This document shows positions 42,103 through 50,184 of a stretch of 50,184 bases of DNA, piece after piece. The position numbers and the translations under genes are program-made. Position 1 is the stretch's first letter. Each line of letters begins with the position of its first letter. This stretch comes from an uncultured Lentisphaeraceae bacterium (GTDB taxonomy: Bacteria; Verrucomicrobiota; Kiritimatiellia; RFP12; DVOR01). Location: contig CASEMS010000009.1 of the NCBI GenBank assembly GCA_949288955.1, forward strand, positions 1-50,184. The letters run 5' to 3'. The notes under the pieces were generated by a model. The model was not told the origin of the DNA and searched no databases. It saw only the letters and a list, made by a program, of their open reading frames with translations.

Positions 42103-42870
42103 TCACTCCCCCTCTGGAGCCACGGCCTGCTCCTCCGCGGGCCTCGGGAAGACGCGCATCGGCGGCATCACGCCAGTGGAGTCGATCACGGACTGGATGA
42201 CCTTCACGAAGGTCTCCGTCTGCTCCCCCGCCTCCAGCCCCATCGAGGTGGCGACCGCGCCCAGGAGCGCCTCGCGCTCGGCCTCCTGCAACGCGGCGAC
42301 GGTGCCGATGTTGGCGAAGGCCTGGCGGCGCACCTCCTCGGTGAGCGGCTCGCCGGAGATCGTCCGCTCGGTGAGGCTGCGCTGGAGGGCGATGGCCTCG
42401 ACGAAGCGGCGGTGCGTCTCCTGCTGCTCGGGGGTGAGGAGCGATTCGTCGACGTTGCCGAGGAAGTCCTCGCGCTCGGCCACGAAGGCTTGGAGGCGGT
42501 CGTGGAACGCCTTGCGCTCGGCCTGCATCCGCTCATAACCCTCGGGGTCCTCGCGCTTCATCTGCTCCATCCAGTCGGTGGGGGAGCGGGGGCGCTCGGG
42601 CTCCTCGGCCTCGGGCTCCGGCGGCTGGCGCAGGGCGGCGAGCTCCTCGCGCAGGCCGTCGCGCTCGGCGCGGAGGGCGGCGAGTTCGCTCTCGGCCTTG
42701 GCGAGGTCAAGGGCGGCGTCCGCGTCCATCCGCGGCGCGGGGGCGGCCTCGGGCATGGGCGAGGGGGAGGGGGGAGGGGTGGGCGCGCCAAGGCGGCCGG
42801 CGGCGTAGCCCGCCGCCGCCACGGCCACGAGGGCCACGGCCAGGGAGACAATCTTGATGGAGGTCTTCAT
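42103..42870 (-). CDS. Membrane-anchored coiled-coil protein, function unknown
   Basis: 255 residues. One N-terminal membrane helix (about 7-26), a Pro-rich spacer, a coiled coil (about 50-82, KAESELAALRAERDGLREEL), then a helical Glu-rich domain (105-240). I do not recognise the family; the domain looks like the heavy-metal-resistance or Spy-like helical type, but the pattern is weak. The -10 box TATAAT ends only 6 nt before the ATG, so the mRNA seems to begin at the start codon. First gene of the bioB-DUF2339 operon. Confidence 0.75.
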   Translation of the reverse strand: MKTSIKIVSLAVALVAVAAAGYAAGRLGAPTPPPSPSPMPEAAPAPRMDADAALDLAKAESELAALRAERDGLREELAALRQPPEPEAEEPERPRSPTDWMEQMKREDPEGYERMQAERKAFHDRLQAFVAEREDFLGNVDESLLTPEQQETHRRFVEAIALQRSLTERTISGEPLTEEVRRQAFANIGTVAALQEAEREALLGAVATSMGLEAGEQTETFVKVIQSVIDSTGVMPPMRVFPRPAEEQAVAPEGE

Positions 42871-42876
42871 GCCACC

Positions 42877-42885
42877 ATTATACCA
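42877..42885 (-). promoter_or_regulatory. Extended -10 promoter, leaderless transcript
   Basis: TGgTATAAT on the minus strand, 6 nt from the ATG at 42870. The first transcribed base should be at or next to the A of ATG. Confidence 0.65.
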
Positions 42886-42909
42886 GACCCCTCCCCCCTC
42901 CTCCAAAGA

Positions 42910-43019
42910 GGATTGGCGGCCGACCCGAGGTGGATCGGGGGCCGAGCCGAAGTGGATCAGCCGCGGAGCCGAAGTGGATCAGCGGCTGACCCGAGGTGGA
43001 TCAGCCGCCGAGCCGTTTG
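42910..43019. repeat. 22-bp repeat family, locus E (five perfect-length tandem units)
   Basis: Five head-to-tail 22-bp units (42910, 42932, 42954, 42976, 42998), each starting GGATYRGCSGCYGA and ending CCGARGT in the first four. This is the cleanest copy of the family and defines its period. Confidence 0.9.
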
Positions 43020-43059
43020 GGGGCGGGGCGTTTTTTGCTTCGCGCTTTCGCGCGGCATT

Positions 43060-43068
43060 TGGTATCAT
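43060..43068 (+). promoter_or_regulatory. Extended -10 promoter of the PPIase gene
   Basis: TGgTATCAT, 43 nt before the chosen ATG. Confidence 0.5.
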
Positions 43069-43111
43069 GCGGGGAAGTTAGTTGAACACGCACGCAAGGA
43101 GCATGGCAAGA

Positions 43112-44503
43112 ATGCAGAAGCGAATCTTGATCGGCGTGGCCGCGACGGCGGCCCTGATGTCCTTCGCGGTGGGCTGCGAGAAGCAGGAGCCCACGGCGGA
43201 GGGGCAGCCCCAGACCCAGGCGCAGGCGCCCGCCGCCCCCGCAGGGGTGGAGAGCGACGTGGTGGCCCTGCCCCCGCCCCCGAAAGACTCCGACACGGTG
43301 GCCTCGGTGGGCGACAAGACCCTCACCTACGGCGAGCTGAACAAGCAGGTGGACGAGATGATCGACGCCTCCGCGAAGCTCTACGGCCAGCAAATCCCCT
43401 CGGAGCAGCTGCCGCAGGCGAAGCAGATGTTCCGCCGTCAGCTGACGCAGCAGTTCGTCATCGAGAACGTGTTGGCGCAGGCGGCCGCGGCCGCGGGCGT
43501 GACGGTGGACGACGCCTTCCGCGCGGAGAAGACGAAGGAGCTGGAGGCCAAGCAGGGCCAGAAGGTGGAAGACCTGATCAAGACCTTCCCCCTCGGCGAG
43601 GCCCGCGCCAAGCAGATGCTGGAGAACCAGTGGCTTGAGCTCAAGCTCCTGGAGACGGTGGTCTTCCCGAAGGCCACGGTCTCCGACGACGAGGTGAAGG
43701 CCGAGCTGGACAAGATCGCCGCCCAGACCAAGCTGGTGGATGACGAGATGGCCGGCTACGCCAAGCAGGTGGCCGAGGGCACCGCGACCTTCGAGGACCT
43801 GGTGAAGGCCAACTCCCTGGTCAAGAACGCCATCCCCGTGCCGGAGGATCAGCTGGCGCGGATGTTCCCGGACAAGGCCGCGCAGGACGTCATCGCGGAG
43901 ACGAAGGACGGCGGCGTGACGAAGGTGCTGGATCTGCAAGGCGCGCGCGGACTCTTCAAGATCGTCAAGCGCACGCCCGCCAAGAAGGCGGACGACGCGG
44001 CGGCCAAGGCCAAGGCCGAGGGCCTGCTGGCCCGCCTCCAGAAGGGCGAGGACTTCGCCAAGCTGGCCCAGGAGAACTCCGACTGCCCCAGCGGCCAGCG
44101 CGGCGGCGACCTGGACCCCTTCGGCAAGGGCCAGATGGTCAAGGAGTTCGAGGACGCGGCCTTCGCCCAGCCCATCGGCGAGATCGGCCCGCTGGTGAAG
44201 ACGAAGTTCGGCTACCACATCATCAAGGTCACGGCGCGCGACGAGCAGGCCGGCACCGCCACCGCCAGCCACATCCTCGTGATGTCCCAGGACACGCCCG
44301 CGACGGTCGAGCTCCTGCCGCTCATCAAGCAGGTGCCGATGCAGATCGACGAGAAGGCCCTCCGCGAGGAGATGACCGAGGCGCGCAAGCGCGAGGCGGC
44401 GCTGAAGTTCTTCGAGGAGCAGAAGCGCGCGCTGAAGGTGGCCTGCCCGCTCTTCCCCGAGCTGGGCGCCACCCCCGAGGCCGCCGCCCCGGCGGCCCAA
44501 TAA
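43112..44503 (+). CDS. Parvulin-type peptidyl-prolyl isomerase lipoprotein (SurA/PrsA-like)
   Basis: 463 residues. A lipoprotein signal peptide with SFAVGC near residues 17-22, a short disordered Gln- and Pro-rich linker, a SurA-like helical N-domain, and one PpiC/rotamase domain (about 300-375: GEDFAKLAQENSDCPSGQRG, GYHIIKV). The last 60 residues are helical. It helps outer-membrane or periplasmic proteins fold. ATG 43112 gives the best signal peptide and lies 10 nt after AAGGAG; ATG 43103 is too close to it, and TTG 43082 is less likely. It is followed by a terminator. Confidence 0.87.
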   Translation: MQKRILIGVAATAALMSFAVGCEKQEPTAEGQPQTQAQAPAAPAGVESDVVALPPPPKDSDTVASVGDKTLTYGELNKQVDEMIDASAKLYGQQIPSEQLPQAKQMFRRQLTQQFVIENVLAQAAAAAGVTVDDAFRAEKTKELEAKQGQKVEDLIKTFPLGEARAKQMLENQWLELKLLETVVFPKATVSDDEVKAELDKIAAQTKLVDDEMAGYAKQVAEGTATFEDLVKANSLVKNAIPVPEDQLARMFPDKAAQDVIAETKDGGVTKVLDLQGARGLFKIVKRTPAKKADDAAAKAKAEGLLARLQKGEDFAKLAQENSDCPSGQRGGDLDPFGKGQMVKEFEDAAFAQPIGEIGPLVKTKFGYHIIKVTARDEQAGTATASHILVMSQDTPATVELLPLIKQVPMQIDEKALREEMTEARKREAALKFFEEQKRALKVACPLFPELGATPEAAAPAAQ

Positions 44504-44515
44504 GGCCAAGTGACG

Positions 44516-44552
44516 AGGCCGCCCCGTCACGCTGACGCGGGCGGCCTTTTTC
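44516..44552 (+). terminator. Intrinsic terminator after the PPIase gene
   Basis: Stem AGGCCGCCC/GGGCGGCCT with a T-run; its end is only about 8 nt before the next start codon. Confidence 0.75.
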
Positions 44553-44559
44553 GTTTGCG

Positions 44560-46596
44560 ATGAGCCGCCGCCGCAGACCGCGCTTCCGCCGCAGGGCCGC
44601 CCTCCCGCATGGGGGGGGCGGCTTCGGCGCGTTGCCGCGCGTGGCGGGCGAGGGCTTCGTGGCGGGGGTGATGCGGCGGGGGATGTTCCCGCTGCCGGTG
44701 GCGCTCCTGGCGTGGCCGACGCTGACGGTGCTCTTCGCCTCGGTGGGGTTCCTGCTGGGCGGGGCGGTCTCGGGGTGGCACGCGGCGGCGGGCTTCGCGG
44801 GGGCGGCGCTGCTGGCCCTGGTGGGCGGCGGCGGTTGGCGCGTGGGCGCCAAGCGCGTGGGGTGGCTGTTCGTGGCCGCGGCGGCGGTCTTCGCGCTGGA
44901 CCAAAGCTTCGTCCTCTTCTCGTGGTGGGACGCGCAGGCCTACCATGTCTTCGCCTCCAAGCTGCTGCTGGACGGCTGGAACCCCGTCTTCGACGCGACG
45001 CGCGAGGCGATGTTGGCGGCGACGGGCGCGGACCCGGCCACCTTCAATTCCTATCACGTGGCCTATCTGCCGCGCGGCGGCTGGGTCTGGGGCGCGGCGA
45101 CGGCGGCGCTGACGGGGAACCTGGAGTCGGGCGACACGCTGATCCTCATCGCGGCGGTGGCGTTGTGCGCGGTGGCGTGGCGGGTGACGCCCCTGCTCTT
45201 CGGGGGCGGGCGCTGGAAACGGTGGCTCTTCGCCTCGCTGGCGCTCCTCTCGCCGGGGGTGGTGGCGAGCGCCTTCTGCTTCGCGCAGGACGGCGCGCTC
45301 TACGCGCTGCTGATGACCTACCTGCTGGCGGCGTGCGCCTACCGCAAGACGGGGCGGACGGCCTGGCTGGGGGTGTTGGCGATGGCGCCGGTGCTGGGGT
45401 GCAACCTGAAGTTCACCGGCGCGGTGAGCTTCGCCCTCTCGGCGGTGGTCTTCACGCTCCCGCTCGCGTGGGGGGCCCTGCGGCAGGGACGCGCGCGGGC
45501 CTTCTGGAAATGGGTGGCGGCCAACGCGGCGGGCTTCCTGCTGGCCTTGGCGGTGGGCTTCTCGCCCTACCTCACGAATTGGGCCAACCACGGCGGCCCC
45601 TTCTACCCGGAGCACTCCTTCTCCAAGGACGAGCCGCTCCCGGCCATGACGGCGGACTTCGACCTGCTGAACGACGACGCGGCCGCGATGGGCTATCTGG
45701 GCCGCGTAACGAACGCCTACCTCTCCAAGTGGCTGGCCCACCGCTATTATGAGTGGAAGCTGGGCAAAAAGCCCTTCAACCCCGTCTTCCACCTGGATCA
45801 GGTGAGCGGCCTGGGCACGGGCTTCCGCATCGTGATGTGCCTGACGCTGCTGACGCTCTGCCTCACGCGGCGGTGCGGCACGCCGTGGCTGCTCGTGGCC
45901 ATCCTCCTGACCAGCTTCCTGCAACCGACCAAGACGATGGGCTACGTGCGCTACGTGCCGCAGCTCTGGATGTTCCCCGTGCTGGTGGCCTTCAACGCCA
46001 TGACCGTGAACGTGCCGCGCTCGCCGTGGGTGGGCCGCGCGTTGGGCGTGGCGGTGACGGCCATCCTGGCTTCGAGCTCCTACCTCTTCGCCCTCGGCAA
46101 GCTCACCCTCACCCTCGGCATGAGCGCCTACGCGCTCTCGCTCGTCGAGACCATGCGCGCGGAGCCGCACCCCCGCGCCTACGTCCTCTCCCTGCACGAC
46201 CGTTACCGCGAGGACGGACGCTGCCTGGCCGCCTGGGAGACCCTCCCGCCCGACATCCCCGCCCCGCACGTCTTCGACAACTACTACCACACCATGCTCC
46301 CGGCCTGCGGCGTGCGCGACGTGGATTGGCAGACCCCCGCCCAGATGCGCGACCTCCGCGCCGCCGGCGAGCCCCGCTTCTATCTGGGCGAGCACCTGTG
46401 GTATTGGCCGCAAGACCCCACGCGCATCCGCCACCCGCTGATGCACCTCTTCGCCGGGCACCCGCGCAACCCCTACTCCGCCGGCAACCTCCTGCGCATC
46501 GCCGCGGACGTCCTCCCCGACACGCCCGCCTACCTCTGGCGCGTGGCGCGCTTCCGTTGGGAACGCTTCCACGCCCACCTCCGGGAGGGCCGCTGA
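44560..46596 (+). CDS. Polytopic membrane protein, GT-C-like
   Basis: 678 residues with about 11 membrane helices and a soluble C-terminal third. An acidic residue in the first outer loop (SWWDAQAYHVFA, near 123) matches the catalytic Asp position of GT-C glycosyltransferases, which use polyprenyl-phosphate sugars, but the family is not certain. The N-terminal MSRRRRPRFRRR lacks a ribosome site and directly follows the terminator, so translation may begin at Met 38 (VMRRGMFPLPV). The next gene starts in its stop codon (TGATG). It forms an operon with the following glycosyltransferase and lnt. Confidence 0.7.
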   Translation: MSRRRRPRFRRRAALPHGGGGFGALPRVAGEGFVAGVMRRGMFPLPVALLAWPTLTVLFASVGFLLGGAVSGWHAAAGFAGAALLALVGGGGWRVGAKRVGWLFVAAAAVFALDQSFVLFSWWDAQAYHVFASKLLLDGWNPVFDATREAMLAATGADPATFNSYHVAYLPRGGWVWGAATAALTGNLESGDTLILIAAVALCAVAWRVTPLLFGGGRWKRWLFASLALLSPGVVASAFCFAQDGALYALLMTYLLAACAYRKTGRTAWLGVLAMAPVLGCNLKFTGAVSFALSAVVFTLPLAWGALRQGRARAFWKWVAANAAGFLLALAVGFSPYLTNWANHGGPFYPEHSFSKDEPLPAMTADFDLLNDDAAAMGYLGRVTNAYLSKWLAHRYYEWKLGKKPFNPVFHLDQVSGLGTGFRIVMCLTLLTLCLTRRCGTPWLLVAILLTSFLQPTKTMGYVRYVPQLWMFPVLVAFNAMTVNVPRSPWVGRALGVAVTAILASSSYLFALGKLTLTLGMSAYALSLVETMRAEPHPRAYVLSLHDRYREDGRCLAAWETLPPDIPAPHVFDNYYHTMLPACGVRDVDWQTPAQMRDLRAAGEPRFYLGEHLWYWPQDPTRIRHPLMHLFAGHPRNPYSAGNLLRIAADVLPDTPAYLWRVARFRWERFHAHLREGR

Positions 46597-48113
46597 TGGC
46601 GCGCGACGCCGAGGCCGCCGCCCGCTCCCTCCGCCGTTGGTGCCTGGGCGCCGTGGCGCTGGCCCTCTGCGCGTGGCTGGCCAACGCCTTCCTCGGCCCG
46701 CTGAACCAGGACGAGGGGTGGTACCTCTACGCCGCGCGGCGGCTGATGGCCGGCGAGGTGCCGCACCGCGACTTCTTCTTCACCCAGGGGCTCGTCATGC
46801 CGGCGGCCTACGCCGCGCTCGGCTGGCTCTGGTCGCCCTTCGGCATCCTGGGCGGGCGGCTCCTCACCGCGGCCTTCGGGCTGGGCGCGCTCATCCTGGC
46901 CGACGGCGCGGTCGTCTCCTGCCACAAACGCGCGGAGGACCGGTGGCTGGCGCGGCTGGCGCTCTGGGCCTTCCTGGGGCTCTCGCTCTGGTTCACCTAC
47001 TTCACCTGCATCCCCAAGGCCTACGCGCTCTGCGCCTTCGGCCTGGCCGCGGGGCTGCGCCTGCTCACCGGCCTGCGCCCCGGCGAGGGGGTCGACCCCC
47101 TCTGCGCCGCCTTCGCGGGGCTGGTCTTCGCGCTGTTGGCCGACGTGCGGCTCTCGATGGGCGTGCTGCTGCCCGTGGTGGGGCTGTGGCTGCTCTGGCG
47201 GCGGGCGTGGGCCGGGCGTTGGGCGTGGCTGTGGTTCGGCGTCGGCGGCGGGGTCGGCTTGGCAGCGGCCTTCGGGCCGGAGCTGCTGCTCTGGCCGGAG
47301 GGCTTCCTTGAGGCGCAGGCCTTCCACGCGGCTCGGGCGCCGATGGGGCCCGTGGGGGCGGCGGGGTGCGTGGCGCGCGTCCTGCGCCACAACCCCGTGC
47401 TCGCGGTGGCGGGGCTCCTGCTCGGGTGGCTGTGGCTGGCCAAGCGGCCCGCCCTCAAGAAGGCCACGGAGGAACGCGCGCCCCTGCCGCAGTTGTGGCT
47501 GCTCTGCGCCGCCGCGCTCGGCGCCGTCCATCTCCTGGCCCCCGTGCCCTACGACGACTACCAGGTGCCCGCGCTCGTGCCGTTGGCGATGGCCGTGGCC
47601 TTCGGCCTCACGCTGCACCCCTTCGACTCCCTCCGCCTGGCGCTCGGCAAGACGCTGGCCCTCGCCGCCGTGGCGCTGACGCTCGTGGGCTCGCCCATCG
47701 CCGAGCGGTGGGTCTCGATGGGGCAGGACCGCTTCTGGCCGCGCCTCAAGGCCGAGCCCGACCTCCTCGCCCTGCGCCGCGCCGCCGCCGCCGCCCGCGC
47801 CGCCGCCGAACGCCTCGGCACCGACACCCTCTGGACGCAGGACACCTACCTCGCCGTCGAGGCCGGCCTCAAGGTGCCGGCGGGCCTGGAGATGGGGCCC
47901 TTCTCCAAGCCGACGCCCCTCGACCCCGCCGCGCCCCTCGCCGCCTGGAGCGGCTACACCTTCGCCCTGCGCTTCCCCGACCTGGCCCCCGCGCCCGACC
48001 GCGAGGCGCGCCTGGGCGCGCTCCGCGCCGCCTATCCCCGCACCCTCGCCACCTTCCCGGACTTCGGGCAGGGGCACACCACCCTCACCCTCGCCGAAAG
48101 GGACGCCCCATGA
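46596..48113 (+). CDS. GT39/ArnT-like glycosyltransferase, membrane protein
   Basis: 505 residues with about 10-12 membrane helices. LNQDEGWYLYAARRLMAGEVP (about 35-55) has the Asp-Glu pair of the PMT/ArnT (GT39, PF13231) outer loop that binds the lipid-linked donor sugar. It starts in the stop codon of the upstream membrane gene, and its own stop overlaps the lnt start (ATGA). It probably glycosylates a lipid or protein on the periplasmic side; pairing with Lnt suggests envelope lipid or lipoprotein modification, which is inference. Confidence 0.78.
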   Translation: MARDAEAAARSLRRWCLGAVALALCAWLANAFLGPLNQDEGWYLYAARRLMAGEVPHRDFFFTQGLVMPAAYAALGWLWSPFGILGGRLLTAAFGLGALILADGAVVSCHKRAEDRWLARLALWAFLGLSLWFTYFTCIPKAYALCAFGLAAGLRLLTGLRPGEGVDPLCAAFAGLVFALLADVRLSMGVLLPVVGLWLLWRRAWAGRWAWLWFGVGGGVGLAAAFGPELLLWPEGFLEAQAFHAARAPMGPVGAAGCVARVLRHNPVLAVAGLLLGWLWLAKRPALKKATEERAPLPQLWLLCAAALGAVHLLAPVPYDDYQVPALVPLAMAVAFGLTLHPFDSLRLALGKTLALAAVALTLVGSPIAERWVSMGQDRFWPRLKAEPDLLALRRAAAAARAAAERLGTDTLWTQDTYLAVEAGLKVPAGLEMGPFSKPTPLDPAAPLAAWSGYTFALRFPDLAPAPDREARLGALRAAYPRTLATFPDFGQGHTTLTLAERDAP

Positions 48114-50184
48114 GAAAGACCCTCCTGCAGTGCGCCGCCGCGTTGCTTTCCGCCTCCTTCGTCGTCTCGCTCTGGGAACCCTTCCGGCAGAGCGGCAACG
48201 TTTGGTTCGCGCTCGTGCCGCTGATCCTCCTGGCGCGGCACGTCTCGCCGTGGCGGGCCTTCTGGCTGGGCGGGCTGATGGGGCTGGCCTCCTGGGTGGG
48301 GCAGCTGTGGTGGATGCTCCGCCTCACCGACAACGGCGGGCCCTGGCCGCTCGTCATCCCCGCCCTGCTGGGGCTGAGCGCCACCCTCGCGCTCTTCACC
48401 GCCGCCTTCGCCGGCACGGCCTCCGCCCTCCGCCGCGCGTTGCCCGACCGCGCGTGGGCGCGCATCCTGCTGGCGCTCTTGGGCGAGCCCATCCTCTGGG
48501 CCGGCTTCGAGTGCCTGCGCGCCACCGTCCTCACCGGCTTCGCGTGGAACCCGCTGGGGCTGGTCTGCACCGACTTCCTGCCCTTGGCGCAGGTGGCGGC
48601 CCTCGGCGGCGCCTCGCTGGCCTCCGCCCTCCTCGTCGCCGCCAACAGCGCCATCGCCACCCTCGCCGAGCGCGTCTGGGGCGCCCTCACCCACACCGGC
48701 CCGGCGGACTTCCTGGGTCGGCTCCTCCGCTCCGTCGAGGCCATCCTGCCCCTCGGCGCCGTCCTCCTCGCCTTCGTCTGGGGCATCGACCGCATCCGCG
48801 CCTACGACGCGCTGCCCAAGCCCGACACCGCCACCCTCGCCCTCCAGCGCACCGAGGTGCCCTGCCGCTTCCTCGGCGCCGACGCCCCCGACCCTTGGGC
48901 CGACGCCGAGGCCCGCGCCGGGCTCCTCCCCTACGTCAAGGCCGACCTCTGGCTCTGGCCCGAGAGCGCCGCCGCGGGCGTCGCCCCCGCCCGCCTCGCC
49001 GCCCTCGCCCGCGAGGCCAAGACCCCCCTCCTCGTCGGCGGCCTCTGGCGCGAGGGCGAAGGCTTCCTCAACGCCGCGATCCTCGTAACCGAGCGCGGCC
49101 CCGACGACAGGCAGGTCTACGGCAAACGCCACCTCGTCCCCTTCGGCGAGTACATCCCCTTCGACAAGACCTTCCCCTGGCTCCAGCGCTTCGCCCCCAC
49201 CGGCGTGAGCGTCACCCCCGGCGACCGCGCCAAGGGCACCCTGCGCCTCCCCTCCGGCCTCACCGTCGGCCCCCTCATCTGCTTCGAGGACACCGTCGCC
49301 CGCATGGCCCGCGACTCCGTCCGCCAAGGCGCCCGCCTCCTCCTCAACCTCAGCAACGACGCCTGGTACGCCCCCTCCGCCCAAGGCGCCCAGCACGCCC
49401 GCCAGGCCATCCTCCGCTGCGTCGAGACGGGCGTGCCCATGGCCCGCTCCACCAACGGCGGCCTCAACACCCTCATCGACCCCGTCGGCCGCGTCGTCCC
49501 CTTCCCCCAGGAGCCCGGGCTCTCCACCCTCCGCGTCCCCCTCCCCGAGCGCCCCTACGCCTCGCTCTACCTCCGCCACGGCGACCTCACCTTCGGCGGC
49601 CCCTGCGCTTTCCTGGCCCTGGCCTTCCTCCTCTGGCTCTTCTTCCCCCGCGCCCGGCCGCGCGTGCCCGCCGCCCTGCCCCTCCTGCTGCTCCTCTGCC
49701 TCCTCCCCGCCGCCGCGCGCGCCCAGGCCGAGCTGCTCCCCGCCGCCGGCATGGCGCTTGACGACGGCAACCTCAGCCTCGCCGAGCGCACCGCCCGCTC
49801 CGTCCTCGACGCGCTCGGCCTCTCCCCCGCCGAGCGCGCCCGCGCCCAGGAGATCCTCATCCGCGCCGACCTCGCCCGCGGCGAGTGGGCCTCCGCCCTC
49901 GCCCGCATCGAGGCCACCCCCGAACTCCCCGCCGAGCGCCGCCTGGCCCTCACCCTCGCGGCCCACAACGGCCGCAGGGACTTCGCCAAGACCCAGCTGG
50001 CCTACGCCGAGGCCAAGCCCCCCGCCGACACGCCTTGGGGCGTCGCCGCGCTCCGCCTCGCCCTCCGCGCCGACCTGGAGCTGGGCAAGGACGTCCAGGC
50101 CGCCGAGCGCTTCGCCGCCGTCGAGGCCGCCCCCGGCGCCGACGCCCGCGTCCGCGCCGAGAACGCCCTCGAATGGGCCGGGCG
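48110..50184 (+). CDS. lnt: Apolipoprotein N-acyltransferase Lnt with fused C-terminal domain (runs off the window)
   Basis: At least 691 residues; no stop before the window ends. It adds the third acyl chain to the N-terminal Cys of lipoproteins. Six or so membrane helices lie at 1-235, then a nitrilase-type domain with the catalytic triad: Glu 285 (LWPESA), Lys 339 (YGKRHLVPFGEYIPF) and Cys 391 (GPLICFED). Typical Lnt ends near residue 510-520 after one more helix. Here the frame continues through a second hydrophobic stretch (about 517-541, ending AAARAQAE, like a signal peptide) into a helical, TPR-like region (SLAERTARSVLDALG, ARGEWASALARIEATPE). The start overlaps the previous stop (ATGA). 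Confidence 0.85.
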   Translation, partial: MRKTLLQCAAALLSASFVVSLWEPFRQSGNVWFALVPLILLARHVSPWRAFWLGGLMGLASWVGQLWWMLRLTDNGGPWPLVIPALLGLSATLALFTAAFAGTASALRRALPDRAWARILLALLGEPILWAGFECLRATVLTGFAWNPLGLVCTDFLPLAQVAALGGASLASALLVAANSAIATLAERVWGALTHTGPADFLGRLLRSVEAILPLGAVLLAFVWGIDRIRAYDALPKPDTATLALQRTEVPCRFLGADAPDPWADAEARAGLLPYVKADLWLWPESAAAGVAPARLAALAREAKTPLLVGGLWREGEGFLNAAILVTERGPDDRQVYGKRHLVPFGEYIPFDKTFPWLQRFAPTGVSVTPGDRAKGTLRLPSGLTVGPLICFEDTVARMARDSVRQGARLLLNLSNDAWYAPSAQGAQHARQAILRCVETGVPMARSTNGGLNTLIDPVGRVVPFPQEPGLSTLRVPLPERPYASLYLRHGDLTFGGPCAFLALAFLLWLFFPRARPRVPAALPLLLLLCLLPAAARAQAELLPAAGMALDDGNLSLAERTARSVLDALGLSPAERARAQEILIRADLARGEWASALARIEATPELPAERRLALTLAAHNGRRDFAKTQLAYAEAKPPADTPWGVAALRLALRADLELGKDVQAAERFAAVEAAPGADARVRAENALEWAG

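Noticed and set aside
42910..43019. CRISPR array
   Set aside because: Units are head to tail with no unique spacers, only 22 bp long, and no cas genes are present.
1..50184. tRNA, rRNA, transposase and phage genes
   Set aside because: I looked for T-arm GGTTCGA motifs, rRNA stretches and transposase or integrase motifs on both strands and found none that hold up.

Overview
The window looks like two unrelated genomes joined head to tail. Bases 1 to about 10,740 have moderate GC, AT-rich intergenic DNA, perfect TTGACA-17-TATAAT promoters and strong AGGAGG-type ribosome sites. They carry a sensory [FeFe]-hydrogenase locus typical of anaerobic Clostridia. From about 10,820 to the end the DNA is very GC-rich with nearly all third codon positions G or C. 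This part carries a PEP-CTERM surface protein, GH97, SUMF1-type proteins and an ECF sigma plus Ser/Thr kinase pair, and its promoters have only an extended -10 (TGnTAnnnT). That suggests a PVC-group bacterium, probably a gut Verrucomicrobiota/Kiritimatiellae. The first right-hand gene (DUF2851) is cut off at its N-terminus at the switch, so a chimeric assembly is the simplest reading.

Left part: tail of a secreted protein (2-139); a minus-strand hydrogenase locus (5979-6224 thioredoxin-like ferredoxin, 4268-5968 HydS-like hydrogenase with PAS domain, 3086-4246 SpoIIE-type phosphatase, then after a 1.3 kb non-coding repeat mosaic a second monomeric [FeFe]-hydrogenase at 280-1752); a divergent lipoprotein (6659-7531); and a P2-type Ca2+ ATPase (7763-10441) with palindromes in its leader.

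Right part, in order: DUF2851 remnant; an overlapping trio (VWA membrane protein, NYN nuclease, EpmB-like radical SAM); an opposing surface-polysaccharide block of lower GC (flippase, epimerase, MenD-like TPP enzyme, F420-type iron-sulfur oxidoreductase); an RpiB-SHMT fusion followed by a pseudopilin-like protein and an AP-superfamily phosphodiesterase; an RsuA/RluB pseudouridine synthase; a periplasmic MBL hydrolase, ECF sigma factor and Ser/Thr kinase operon; a SUMF1 protein and MiaB; a structured RNA region leading into a PEP-CTERM protein; GH97 and a 1313-residue secreted repeat protein divergent from it; an anchored coiled-coil protein, BioB and DUF2339 operon; a lipoprotein PPIase; two GT-C-like membrane proteins; and Lnt with an unusual C-terminal extension that runs off the end.

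The most unusual non-coding signals are a family of about 22-bp GC-rich tandem repeats at five intergenic loci of the right part, a long structured RNA-like hairpin at 31766-31868, apparently leaderless transcripts, and a perfect promoter/operator arrangement in front of the hydrogenase locus. No tRNA, rRNA, CRISPR array or transposase was found.
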